In this document: piece by piece, positions 22,379 to 29,182 of the stretch
Numbering within the stretch: position 1 is the first letter of the stretch
Layout of the letters: each line of letters begins with the position of its first letter
Assembly (NCBI GenBank): GCA_016235775.1
Contig: JACRIU010000062.1
Coordinates: forward strand, 1-32,276
DNA length: 32,276 nucleotides
Direction of reading: 5' to 3'
DNA from: Hydrogenophilales bacterium
Lineage (GTDB): Bacteria; Pseudomonadota; Gammaproteobacteria; Burkholderiales; Thiobacteraceae
Made by a program: the position numbers and the translations under genes
The notes under the pieces: generated by a model
What the model saw: only the letters and a program-made list of their open reading frames with translations
Told to the model about the DNA's origin: nothing
Databases searched by the model: none

Positions 22379-22410
22379 TTTTACCGCAGAGGACGCGGAG
22401 GACGCGGTGA
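22379..22410. repeat. Collapsed copy of the CGCGGAGGA-theme repeat
   Basis: TTTTACCGCAGAGGACGCGG continues for one more unit and then ends directly in GCGGTGA, the outer end of the usual right arm. So it looks like a full element that lost its loop and most of one arm. It lies between hprA and the glycerate kinase gene, 34 bases before the TTG start. Confidence 0.75.
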
Positions 22411-22443
22411 TAAGCTTTTAACCATTCCGTCGATATCACAACC

Positions 22444-23667
22444 TTGAAAATTCTCATCGCTCCCGATTCATTCAAAGGCACGTTAAGCGCCTTGGCAGCC
22501 GCGCGCGCCATCGAAGCCGGTATCCGGCATGTCTTGCCCGATGCGATCACACAATGTCTCCCGCTCGCCGATGGTGGCGAGGGTACGCTGGACGTGCTGT
22601 TGTTCGCGGCCCAGGGCGAACGCAAGTCTGCGCGGGTGACGGATGCGAACGGCGATCGCATTGCAGCGAATTATGGATTGTTGCTAAGCGATTCGAAAAA
22701 TAGCGAGCCTTTCATGCCCCCTCTCCCCTTGCGGGTTGGGGAGAGGGGGGGCGTAACCGGCGCACAAGGAACGATCGCGGTGCTGGAGGCGGCGCAGGTG
22801 GCCGGCTTGGCCCAAGCCCGGATCGACGTAGCCGAGCGCACGACGCGGGGTTTGGGCGAGTTGTTGCGGCTGTGTTTGGATCAGGGAATGCGCCGCTTCC
22901 TGATCGGCCTGGGCGGCAGCAGCACCAATGACGGCGGCGCTGGCTTGCTCGCGGCGGTGGGCGTGCGGCTGTTGGATGCGGCCGGCAAGGTGATCGAGCC
23001 GAGCCCGCGGGGATTGGCGGCTTTGGATCGCGTCGATTTCGCCGCACTGGATGCGCGGCTGGCCGCATGCGACCTCACCGTGTTGACCGATGTCGATCAT
23101 CCCTTATGCGGGCCAACGGGTGCGACGGCGGTGTTTGGCCCGCAAAAAGGCGTGTTGCCCGGGCAAGTGGCGGTGTTCGATGCGGCCATCGCGCATCTCG
23201 CGCGCCTATGCGATGCCTGGGCGGGGTGCGCCGTGTCGCAGCAAGCCGGCGCCGGCGCCGCGGGCGGCCTGGGCTACGCGTTGCTGTTGCTGGGGGCAAA
23301 ACGCCGCCCGGGAGCGGAAGTGGTATGTGAAAAGATGCAACTCGATGCGCGGCTGCGCGACGCCGATTGGCTCATCACCGGTGAAGGCAAATCCGACGCG
23401 CAAACCCTGCATGGGAAATTACCGCTGGTGGCGGCGCATCACGCGCAGGCGGCGCGGGTGCCGGCGATTTTGCTCTCAGGCGCCATCGAAGCAGAAAGCG
23501 CTGCTTTGTTGGAACAAAAATTCGTTAAGTGCTTTAGTGTGGTCAGTGAGAAGGTGACGCTGGATGAGGTGCTGCGTGACCCGGCGCGGCGGCTCACCGA
23601 GCGGGCTGAATCCGTCGCAAACTGGATACTGCGTTCTTACTCTTCGAACGAATCCAACGCTGAGTAG
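22444..23667 (+). CDS. glxK: Glycerate 2-kinase (GlxK/GarK family) with an in-frame repeat insertion
   Basis: This 407-residue kinase phosphorylates D-glycerate to 2-phosphoglycerate, feeding glycolysis. Family motifs are the N-terminal APDSFKGTLSA (6-16), LADGGEGTLD (41-50), GLGGSSTNDGGAGL near 155, GPTGATAVFGPQKG near 228, GAGAAGGLGYA near 272 and ITGEGKSDAQTLHGK near 312. The start is a TTG giving the canonical N-terminus; no ATG alternative fits. Compared with the E. coli enzyme (381 residues as I recall it), about 25 extra residues occur at roughly 81-108. They are encoded by a palindromic repeat at 22717-22749, with flanks, that keeps the frame. The insertion is in a loop before a conserved strand (TIAVLEAAQ), so activity may survive. 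Confidence 0.9.
   Translation: MKILIAPDSFKGTLSALAAARAIEAGIRHVLPDAITQCLPLADGGEGTLDVLLFAAQGERKSARVTDANGDRIAANYGLLLSDSKNSEPFMPPLPLRVGERGGVTGAQGTIAVLEAAQVAGLAQARIDVAERTTRGLGELLRLCLDQGMRRFLIGLGGSSTNDGGAGLLAAVGVRLLDAAGKVIEPSPRGLAALDRVDFAALDARLAACDLTVLTDVDHPLCGPTGATAVFGPQKGVLPGQVAVFDAAIAHLARLCDAWAGCAVSQQAGAGAAGGLGYALLLLGAKRRPGAEVVCEKMQLDARLRDADWLITGEGKSDAQTLHGKLPLVAAHHAQAARVPAILLSGAIEAESAALLEQKFVKCFSVVSEKVTLDEVLRDPARRLTERAESVANWILRSYSSNESNAE
22717..22749. repeat. Palindromic repeat inserted inside the glycerate kinase gene
   Basis: Perfect 12-bp arms CCCCCTCTCCCC (22717-22728) and GGGGAGAGGGGG (22738-22749) flank the loop TTGCGGGTT. This CCTCTCCC-loop-GGGAGAGG type is a common intergenic repeat in many bacterial genomes. 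Here it lies within a coding frame and encodes PPLPLRVGERG. Confidence 0.88.
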
Positions 23668-23822
23668 CGCCAATCCCGCGTCACGTAAAAATTCAGTTCC
23701 AGGCCCAATAAACACAGGCTATACAAGGCGAGCCGGTTGGTCTTGCCGGTAAACCACTTGAAAGGTTGATGGCAGCGCTTGATATCGAGCGTGATGTGCT
23801 GCGTCAGGTGATAGTGATGCAT
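23637..23822 (-). CDS. Possible small protein, antisense-overlapping the glxK end
   Basis: This 61-residue frame has a plausible composition, with an aromatic-rich middle and a hydrophobic stretch LALYSLCLLGLELNFYV that could be a short membrane segment. It starts at an ATG without a convincing ribosome-binding site, and its last 31 bases overlap the end of glxK on the other strand. I do not recognise the sequence. It may be a real small gene, a decayed remnant or chance. Apart from this frame and the palindromic repeat at 24038-24097, I see nothing in the roughly 510-base gap after glxK. Confidence 0.25.
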   Translation of the reverse strand: MHHYHLTQHITLDIKRCHQPFKWFTGKTNRLALYSLCLLGLELNFYVTRDWRYSALDSFEE

Positions 23823-24037
23823 TTGGCCGCTTCAGCAGATTGATCTTGCCTGTCTCTTATGCAACCCCCATGCCACCGCCGATAAAAATTAAAACGTATT
23901 GATTAACAATGATATTTTTGCAATTAATGTTGCTGGCCTGTTCAAACAGTCGACAGCGCTGTTGAGGCCTCGTCGTTGGCTTGCGGTGCATTCGCTAAGG
24001 GGGGATTTATTACTTCCGATTCACCTGCAGGGTGTAG

Positions 24038-24097
24038 GTAGGGGCGAGGCATGCCTCGCCCGGTATCGACAGCGGGCCGGGCATGCCCGGCCCCTAC
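24038..24097. repeat. Double-palindrome intergenic repeat
   Basis: Outer ends GTAGGGGC and GCCCCTAC enclose two separate perfect 20-bp palindromes, GGGCGAGGCATGCCTCGCCC (24042-24061) and GGGCCGGGCATGCCCGGCCC (24074-24093). This is a widespread type of intergenic palindromic repeat. It sits in the long gap between glxK and a small gene. Confidence 0.85.
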
Positions 24098-24177
24098 AAT
24101 TCGCTCATTAAACGGTAAGTGATCCTCCTGGCTTGTCCAACCCAGTTGCTGCATTCACAATGCGAGCTGAGATAAAT

Positions 24178-24429
24178 ATGGATGAATCTTCAATCAAATA
24201 CGGCGGCTGCTACAGCAACGGCATTTACGGCAACCGCTGGGCGGTGCGCCAAATCACGCGCGAGCATGCCGATGGCAGCGTAACCTTCAAAATCGTCGCC
24301 GGCCCCGACCGGCGCAAAAGCGCCACCCTGGCGCGGGATGCGTTCGCGAATTGGGCAAAATATGAAGTGGCGTTGAAAGAAAACGAGTGGGTCAAGCTCA
24401 TGCCGGACCGCTTTCGCGAGCCGGAGTAG
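24178..24429 (+). CDS. Small conserved-looking protein of unknown function
   Basis: This 83-residue cytoplasmic-looking protein is rich in charged and aromatic residues: an N-terminal YGGCYSNGIYGNRWAVRQI, a central TFKIVAGPDRRKSATLARDA and a C-terminal WAKYEVALKENEWVKL. The pattern suggests a small beta-strand domain followed by a helix, but I do not recognise the family. ATG 24178 is chosen because the distinctive sequence starts there; ATG 24160 is an in-frame alternative, and neither has a strong Shine-Dalgarno. It stands alone between a repeat-filled gap and a toxin-antitoxin pair. Real coding is supported by composition and by lack of a longer competing frame, not by homology. Confidence 0.55.
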   Translation: MDESSIKYGGCYSNGIYGNRWAVRQITREHADGSVTFKIVAGPDRRKSATLARDAFANWAKYEVALKENEWVKLMPDRFREPE

Positions 24430-24568
24430 GCGCCGTACTCAAATTTCCTCCCTGGGGCTGGCGATTTGCCGCCGTCTTGGGCGGATCATGGCTTTACCGG
24501 CGCCCACCCAACCAGCCCCCGGCTTTGCGGGAGAGTGCTTCATTTTCCCGCCATGCCGCAAACTTCGC

Positions 24569-24593
24569 TATAATTAGTTAGTCATATAGTCAT
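24569..24593 (+). promoter_or_regulatory. Promoter -10 box and direct-repeat operator of the toxin-antitoxin pair
   Basis: A consensus TATAAT (24569-24574) is followed by two direct copies of TAGTCAT (24579-24585 and 24587-24593), then GGAG and the antitoxin ATG at 24607. Repeats overlapping the transcription start are typical autoregulatory sites for Phd/YefM antitoxins. Confidence 0.6.
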
Positions 24594-24606
24594 TTGGAGT
24601 GCAATC

Positions 24607-24858
24607 ATGAGAAGGGTGAGCTTGGCCGACGCCAAAGCGCATTTGTCGGCTGTTGTCGATGAAGTGGAAGCGGGTGAGGAAATCGTCATTACCCGGCGCG
24701 GTCAGCCGGTGGCCCGGATTGTCGCTGAGCGCAAGCGTCCGGCCGGGAATGCCGCCGCGCTGGTGAAGGAGTTGCGCGCTTTTGTGACAGCTCAGCCCTT
24801 GCAGCCCGAGTCCGCTGTCAAGCTGGTGCGGCGTATGCGCGATGGCGCCCGCTATTGA
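24607..24858 (+). CDS. Phd/YefM-family antitoxin
   Basis: This 83-residue protein has the Phd/YefM N-terminal DNA-binding fold: VSLADAKAHLSAVVDEVEAG (about 4-23), then EEIVITRRGQPVARIV (about 24-39). The C-terminal part (ALVKELRAFV and after) would wrap and neutralise the toxin. It is expected to repress its own promoter at the TAGTCAT repeats just upstream. Its stop codon shares one base with the start of the PIN-domain gene (TGATG), the classical arrangement of a type II toxin-antitoxin pair with coupled translation. Confidence 0.92.
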   Translation: MRRVSLADAKAHLSAVVDEVEAGEEIVITRRGQPVARIVAERKRPAGNAAALVKELRAFVTAQPLQPESAVKLVRRMRDGARY

Positions 24859-25283
24859 TGCGTTACGCCGATACTTGTTTGCTGATCTCGTTGTTCTTCC
24901 GCGATTCCGGCACCGATAACGCGTTGCGTTGGCTGGAGGAGGCCGCGACCGATCCCATCATGGCGAGCCATTGGAGCTTGACCGAATTTGCCAGCGCGGC
25001 CAGCCTCAAGGCGCGCGCCAGGCAGATCACGCCCGATTTGCGCCGCAAGGCAATGGCCAAATTTCGCCGCTTCGTGGCCGCCCGTCTCTCGATGGAACCG
25101 CCGGCGCCCGCCGATTTCGAACGAGCCGCCGAGTTGTTGGACAAGTTTGATACCGGTTTGCGCGCCGGTGATGCAGTGCATCTGGCAATCTGCATGCGGC
25201 GCGGCGCAACGCTCTGCACAGCCGATCTGCAATTTGCGGATGCCGCCGAAGCATTAAATGTGAAAGTGGTGCGAGTGGGGTAG
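24858..25283 (+). CDS. VapC-like PIN-domain toxin
   Basis: This 141-residue PIN-domain ribonuclease begins MRYADTCLLISLFF with the first catalytic Asp at residue 5. A central acidic residue lies in HWSLTEFASA (Glu near 46), and the C-terminal acidic cluster is LRAGDAVHLAICMRRGATLCTADLQFADAA, split here only by description: GDAVH near 104 and TADLQF near 120. These acidic residues bind the metal that cleaves RNA, often tRNA, in VapC toxins. The start is ATG 24858, overlapping the antitoxin stop; a TTG one codon earlier is less likely. It appears intact. It converges on the next gene with a 41-base gap. Confidence 0.9.
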   Translation: MRYADTCLLISLFFRDSGTDNALRWLEEAATDPIMASHWSLTEFASAASLKARARQITPDLRRKAMAKFRRFVAARLSMEPPAPADFERAAELLDKFDTGLRAGDAVHLAICMRRGATLCTADLQFADAAEALNVKVVRVG

Positions 25284-25324
25284 GGAAGGTAAGGATGCGA
25301 ATCGGCCCGGCGCCGCCAATCAAG

Positions 25325-25954
25325 CTAAAAACGGCATTTCACCGCGTCCTCTTTCCCTTTTGCCTGGCGCAATTCTTCCGCGAGTTCGTCGCGGAATTGT
25401 TCCAGCTTATTGTGGAAATCTTCGGCCTCGCCATAACCCAAGTAATGCGCATAGCGCGATGTCGAGCCGAGAATTTTCCGCGCATGCTTGATCGGGCAGA
25501 AATACTGCTCGGTGCGGGAGGTCACCTCCACCGCCAGCGCCAATACCCCGCTCGCGTAGGCGCAGTACATGCAATGCGCTTTCTCGAAGATGTTGAGATA
25601 AGCCAGATGCCGATGATCCATCACGATGTAATTCGCGCGTTTGGCTTTCAGGATGCCGTAGATGGGAAAGCACATGGCTTGATAAAGGGTGACGCATACA
25701 TCGACAAACATTAAAGGCACGATCAGGCCGTAGATGATGGGCGCGGTGAGATAGTTGATCGGCCGCACGTGCAAAAACCATTGCACCAGGCCTACTTTCA
25801 GTTGTTGATGGGCCGCCTCGATAGAGCGCTCGAATTCGATGCGCTTGTCCTTGATCTGATAGCGCATGCGGCTTTCTTGCTCATGCAGTACGCTCTTCAG
25901 TTCGTCTTCCAGGGAAGTGATCTGATTGAGAATCTGGCGAATCCGGTCATTCAT
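25325..25954 (-). CDS. Membrane protein with coiled coil and Cys/His motifs, unknown function
   Basis: This 209-residue protein starts with a coiled-coil-like segment (about 1-55, QILNQITSLEDELKSVLHEQ). A hydrophobic region (about 62-105, NYLTAPIIYGLIVPLMFVDV) suggests one or two membrane helices. A soluble part follows with HCMYCAY (CxxC near 130) and YFCPIKHAR, four ligands that could bind zinc or another metal, and the C-terminal third is charged and helical. The frame extends upstream to 26026, but the ATG at 25954 follows GGAG and is preferred. I do not recognise a named family. It lies directly downstream of the dsrS-like gene on the same strand and is probably in one operon with it. 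Confidence 0.82.
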   Translation of the reverse strand: MNDRIRQILNQITSLEDELKSVLHEQESRMRYQIKDKRIEFERSIEAAHQQLKVGLVQWFLHVRPINYLTAPIIYGLIVPLMFVDVCVTLYQAMCFPIYGILKAKRANYIVMDHRHLAYLNIFEKAHCMYCAYASGVLALAVEVTSRTEQYFCPIKHARKILGSTSRYAHYLGYGEAEDFHNKLEQFRDELAEELRQAKGKEDAVKCRF

Positions 25955-26038
25955 GCTGACTCCAGTGCGGTTTCGCCTGCTGGGGCATGAGCGATTGCCG
26001 GAAAGCATAGCATGGACGCCATGCAAAACAGCCGGTGT

Positions 26039-27175
26039 CTACGCTTGGTTTTTTGCCGTGCGCAGCACGCGCATCTGTTCCTGAATCGGTTCGAACACCG
26101 GCTTGAGTTTGGTGCGCAGCAGCGCGTTCACCGCCGTGGTGCGGCGCAGCACGGTATAGGCCGCCCATTGATTCACGCCCGCCAGCGCGAGCAGGGCGAT
26201 GAGGTCCGGCTTGAGTTGCGGTAAGGTGGCGAGGAGTTGAGCCAGCGCGGCGGGGGCGTTGTGTTCGCCGCTGGCGAGCGCCGTTGCGCGTTCGATAATT
26301 TCTTCCATCGACCGCGCGCGGTCTTCGGCAGTGCTGATCGACGCCAGATACGTGGCGTAGCTATTGAGCAACGCGCTCACGATCTCGTGCGTGCCGGGGC
26401 GCTGCATGGCTTCCTCGCAGGCGGCCAGGAAAGTCTGGCCGGGGCCGGAGAGCAGACGGTCCAGTTGTTGCGCATAGGGGTTGCCCGCCGCGATGAAGGG
26501 GGCGAGCAGTGCGTGCACGGCGGCGGAGTCGGCGCGCGCGGGCAGCGGATCAGGCAGGCGATCGGGGCGCTGTTCCAGAAAGGCGATGTAATACGCGCCG
26601 TGCTGCTTGCCGCGCGCCCAGAGTTTTTTCTCGGCGGCGGCGTTGACCAGATCGAACCAGAGCAAGGTGCGCACCGTATCCATGATGGCGAGATCGTCCT
26701 CTTCGAACGGCAAATGCTCCACCAGAAAATCGGCCAGCACTTGGCCCATTTCGCCGCGCGCGACGTCTTCCTTTTCCAGCATGCGGCGGGCGTTTTCGAG
26801 GGTGGGCATGATCCACCAGGCGCGGCGCGCGATCTCATTGGTAAGGCCGGGGGCATGCACCACCGCGACCACGGCTTCTTCTTCCCCGGTGAGCAGCAGC
26901 TTGGAAAGGTTGTCGTCGCGCAACTGGCCCATGCGCGTCCAGCGCCGCAGATAAACCGGATAGCCCCCGGGCGAATCCAGCGCATGTTCGGCCAGGGACT
27001 GCTTCACCAATTTGAGGTATTGATCGGCGCGGCAATTCGGATGCAGCGCGACCTTCGCTTCGCCCTTTTCGGTCAGGCCGAATACCGCCATCCCGTTGCT
27101 GTCGATGCGCACCGCCTGCACCCCGGCGGCGAGCATGACGTTGAGGCAGAATGAATCTTCGGATGAGAGTTCCAT
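26039..27175 (-). CDS. dsrS: DsrS-like sulfur-metabolism protein
   Basis: This 378-residue soluble, mostly helical protein matches what I recall of DsrS. The N-terminus is MELSSEDSFCLNVMLAAGVQ, followed by GGYPVYLRRWTRMGQ near 98, EEEAVVAVVHAPGLTNEIARRAWW near 120-143 and the motif VEHLPFEEDDLA near 175. DsrS was first seen at the end of the Allochromatium vinosum dsr operon and is thought to influence sulfur oxidation after transcription. Its biochemical role is not settled. No dsrAB genes are visible here. The frame extends back to 27328, but that part crosses a palindromic repeat and is not credible; ATG 27175 gives the family start. Confidence 0.78.
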   Translation of the reverse strand: MELSSEDSFCLNVMLAAGVQAVRIDSNGMAVFGLTEKGEAKVALHPNCRADQYLKLVKQSLAEHALDSPGGYPVYLRRWTRMGQLRDDNLSKLLLTGEEEAVVAVVHAPGLTNEIARRAWWIMPTLENARRMLEKEDVARGEMGQVLADFLVEHLPFEEDDLAIMDTVRTLLWFDLVNAAAEKKLWARGKQHGAYYIAFLEQRPDRLPDPLPARADSAAVHALLAPFIAAGNPYAQQLDRLLSGPGQTFLAACEEAMQRPGTHEIVSALLNSYATYLASISTAEDRARSMEEIIERATALASGEHNAPAALAQLLATLPQLKPDLIALLALAGVNQWAAYTVLRRTTAVNALLRTKLKPVFEPIQEQMRVLRTAKNQA

Positions 27176-27201
27176 GGTTCGTCGATCAGGATAAGTGTTT
27201 T

Positions 27202-27248
27202 GGTAGCGCCGGCATCCTGCCGGCATGCCGGCTGGAAGCCGGCGCCAC
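27202..27248. repeat. Palindromic CCGGCATCCTGCCGGC-type repeat
   Basis: GTAGCGCCGGCATCCTGCCG and the reverse-oriented GCCGGCTGGAAGCCGGCGCC form an imperfect palindrome centred near 27225. This is a widely found intergenic repeat type. It separates the divergent dsrS and peroxiredoxin genes. Confidence 0.85.
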
Positions 27249-27321
27249 ATCGCAGCGGAAAGCCCGATATTATAGCCGAACGCAAGACCCCATCTTAAGG
27301 CGCCACTTAAGGCGGGCTCGG

Positions 27322-27350
27322 TTCGCACTCGTTAGATGCTCTGTTAAACT
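27322..27350 (+). promoter_or_regulatory. Candidate promoter of the peroxiredoxin gene
   Basis: TTCGCA (27322-27327) and TAAACT (27345-27350) are separated by 17 bp and lie 34 bases before the ATG, after a palindromic repeat. Both boxes match the sigma-70 consensus at four of six positions. Confidence 0.35.
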
Positions 27351-27384
27351 CCACACGTTCAATCCAATAAAAAAGGAAACCCCG

Positions 27385-27876
27385 ATGACCATCAAAATCG
27401 GCGACCAACTGCCCAACGGCACATTATTCGAAATGAGCGATGAAGGTCCGAAACCGGTGGCGGTGGCGGATTTGGTCCAGGGCAAGCGCGTAGTGATCTT
27501 CGGCTTGCCCGGCGCCTTCACCCCCACGTGCTCGGCGCTGCACGTGCCGGGTTATGTGGCGCAGGCCGATCAGTTCAAAGCCCGTGGCATCGATCAAATC
27601 GTGTGCTTGGCGGTGAATGACGCCTTCGTGATGGGCGCCTGGGGCAAGGATCAAAAAGCGGGTGGCAAGGTGCGCATGCTGGGCGACGGCAGCGCCGCTT
27701 TCACCAAAGCCATCGGCCTGGAACTCGATCTCACCGGGCGCGGCATGGGGATGCGCTGCCAGCGTTTTTCCATGCTGGTCGATGACGGCGTGGTGAAAAC
27801 GCTCAACATCGAAGCGCCGGGCAAATTCGAAGTGAGCGATGCGCAAAGCATGCTCACTTCGCTCGATGCGAAGTAA
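27385..27876 (+). CDS. Peroxiredoxin, Prx5/AhpE-like
   Basis: This 163-residue cytoplasmic peroxiredoxin of the Prx5 type has peroxidatic Cys49 in PGAFTPTCS, preceded by VVIFGLP, and a conserved Arg in GMGMRCQRFSMLVDDG (about 122-137). The latter also carries a second Cys near 127 that may act in resolution. It would reduce hydrogen peroxide or organic peroxides using thiols such as glutathione or glutaredoxin. A longer frame starts at 27151, but it runs through a palindromic repeat; ATG 27385 follows AAAAAGGAAA and gives the family N-terminus MTIKIGDQLPN. The next gene follows after 16 bases in the same direction, so the two may be co-transcribed. Confidence 0.93.
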   Translation: MTIKIGDQLPNGTLFEMSDEGPKPVAVADLVQGKRVVIFGLPGAFTPTCSALHVPGYVAQADQFKARGIDQIVCLAVNDAFVMGAWGKDQKAGGKVRMLGDGSAAFTKAIGLELDLTGRGMGMRCQRFSMLVDDGVVKTLNIEAPGKFEVSDAQSMLTSLDAK

Positions 27877-27892
27877 AAATTTAGGCAGAGGC

Positions 27893-29158
27893 ATGAACGA
27901 GCTCCTGGTCATCATCTTCATCGCCGCCTATGCGGCCATCGCTTTCGAACACCCCATCAAGGTCAATAAAAGCGCCCCTGCCCTGATCGGTGCAGGGTTG
28001 TTATGGACGATCTACGCGTACTTTACCGGGCATGTGGGTGAGCAGTTAAACGAGACGCTGTCTTCTATTGCGCAGATTGTCTTCTTCCTGATGGGGGCGA
28101 TGACCATCGTGGAGGTGGTGGATGCGCATGACGGCTTCGATGTCATCACAGACAGAATCAAGACCAAAAACATGGTCACGCTGCTGTGGCTGATCGGCTT
28201 TGTTACTTTTTTCCTGAGCGCCGCGCTCGACAACCTGACCACAACCATTGTGATGTTGTCCGTCAGCCGCAGGTTGCTTGCGCAACGAGAAGACAAGTTG
28301 TTTGCCGCGGGGATTATTGTGATTGCCGCCAATGCGGGCGGGGCCTGGTCGCCGATTGGCGACGTGACCACCACCATGCTCTGGATCGGCGGGCAAATCA
28401 CCGCCTTGGCCATCGTCAAAGGCGTGTTTATCCCTTCGCTTCTCAACATGCTGATTCCCCTGGCCGTGGTCAGCTACCTTTACCGTGGAAAGATGATTGC
28501 CAGCCCAGAGCGCTTGGTTGATAACGGCAGTAAATACAGAACGACTGCATTTGAGCGGAAATTCATGTTCTTTGCCGGGATTGGTCTGCTGTGTGCGGTT
28601 CCCGTCTTCAAGACGCTGACGCATTTGCCCCCCTTCATGGGCATCCTGTTTGCGCTGGGGCTGCTGTGGCTCGCCGGAGAGTTGATCCACGGCAAGAAAC
28701 AAGAGGAAGAGAAAGAGCGCTTAACCCTCGCCTCGGCGCTTCAGCGCATCGATATGGCGTCGCTGGTATTTTTTATCGGAATTTTGCTTTCAGTCGCCAC
28801 CCTGGAACATAGCCATATCCTGAGTGCGCTCGCGCAATGGCTGGATCAGACCGTAGGCAATCAGGCGCTGATTGTCTCGATCTTTGGCCTGGCAAGCGCC
28901 ATCATCGATAACGTGCCGCTCGTGGCCGCTTCCATGGGCATGTATTCCCTGGCGCAGTACCCGGCAGATTCGTTTCTCTGGGAGTTTCTCGCCTATGCGG
29001 CAGGGACAGGCGGCTCCATCCTGATTATCGGCTCGGCGGCCGGGGTGGCGGCGATGGGGATCGAGAAAATCGAGTTTTTCTGGTACGTCAGAAAAATCAG
29101 CCTGCTTGCGTTCATTGGATATGCCGGTGGCGCAGCTTCATACATTCTTCTGAACTGA
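27893..29158 (+). CDS. nhaD: NhaD-type Na+/H+ antiporter
   Basis: This 421-residue inner-membrane protein of the NhaD/ion-transporter superfamily has about 11-13 hydrophobic segments. Diagnostic pieces are FEHPIKVNKSAPALIGAGLL (about 17-36), ALDNLTTTIVMLSVSRRLL (about 106-124), ANAGGAWSPIGDVTTTMLW (about 145-163) and IIDNVPLVAASMGMYSL (about 338-354). The paired Asp-Asn motifs are typical of NhaD. It should expel sodium in exchange for protons and help hold pH and ion balance. The frame reaches back into the peroxiredoxin gene, but ATG 27893 with AGGCAGAGG upstream is the natural start. Confidence 0.93.
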   Translation: MNELLVIIFIAAYAAIAFEHPIKVNKSAPALIGAGLLWTIYAYFTGHVGEQLNETLSSIAQIVFFLMGAMTIVEVVDAHDGFDVITDRIKTKNMVTLLWLIGFVTFFLSAALDNLTTTIVMLSVSRRLLAQREDKLFAAGIIVIAANAGGAWSPIGDVTTTMLWIGGQITALAIVKGVFIPSLLNMLIPLAVVSYLYRGKMIASPERLVDNGSKYRTTAFERKFMFFAGIGLLCAVPVFKTLTHLPPFMGILFALGLLWLAGELIHGKKQEEEKERLTLASALQRIDMASLVFFIGILLSVATLEHSHILSALAQWLDQTVGNQALIVSIFGLASAIIDNVPLVAASMGMYSLAQYPADSFLWEFLAYAAGTGGSILIIGSAAGVAAMGIEKIEFFWYVRKISLLAFIGYAGGAASYILLN

Positions 29159-29182
29159 GTCCATCAATAGAGGGAGCCTGCC

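Noticed and set aside
24430-24560. Gene or structured RNA before the toxin-antitoxin pair
   Set aside because: Only a weak stem around GCGGGA/TCCCGC is seen, no frame has a start with a ribosome-binding site, and nothing is clearly structured.
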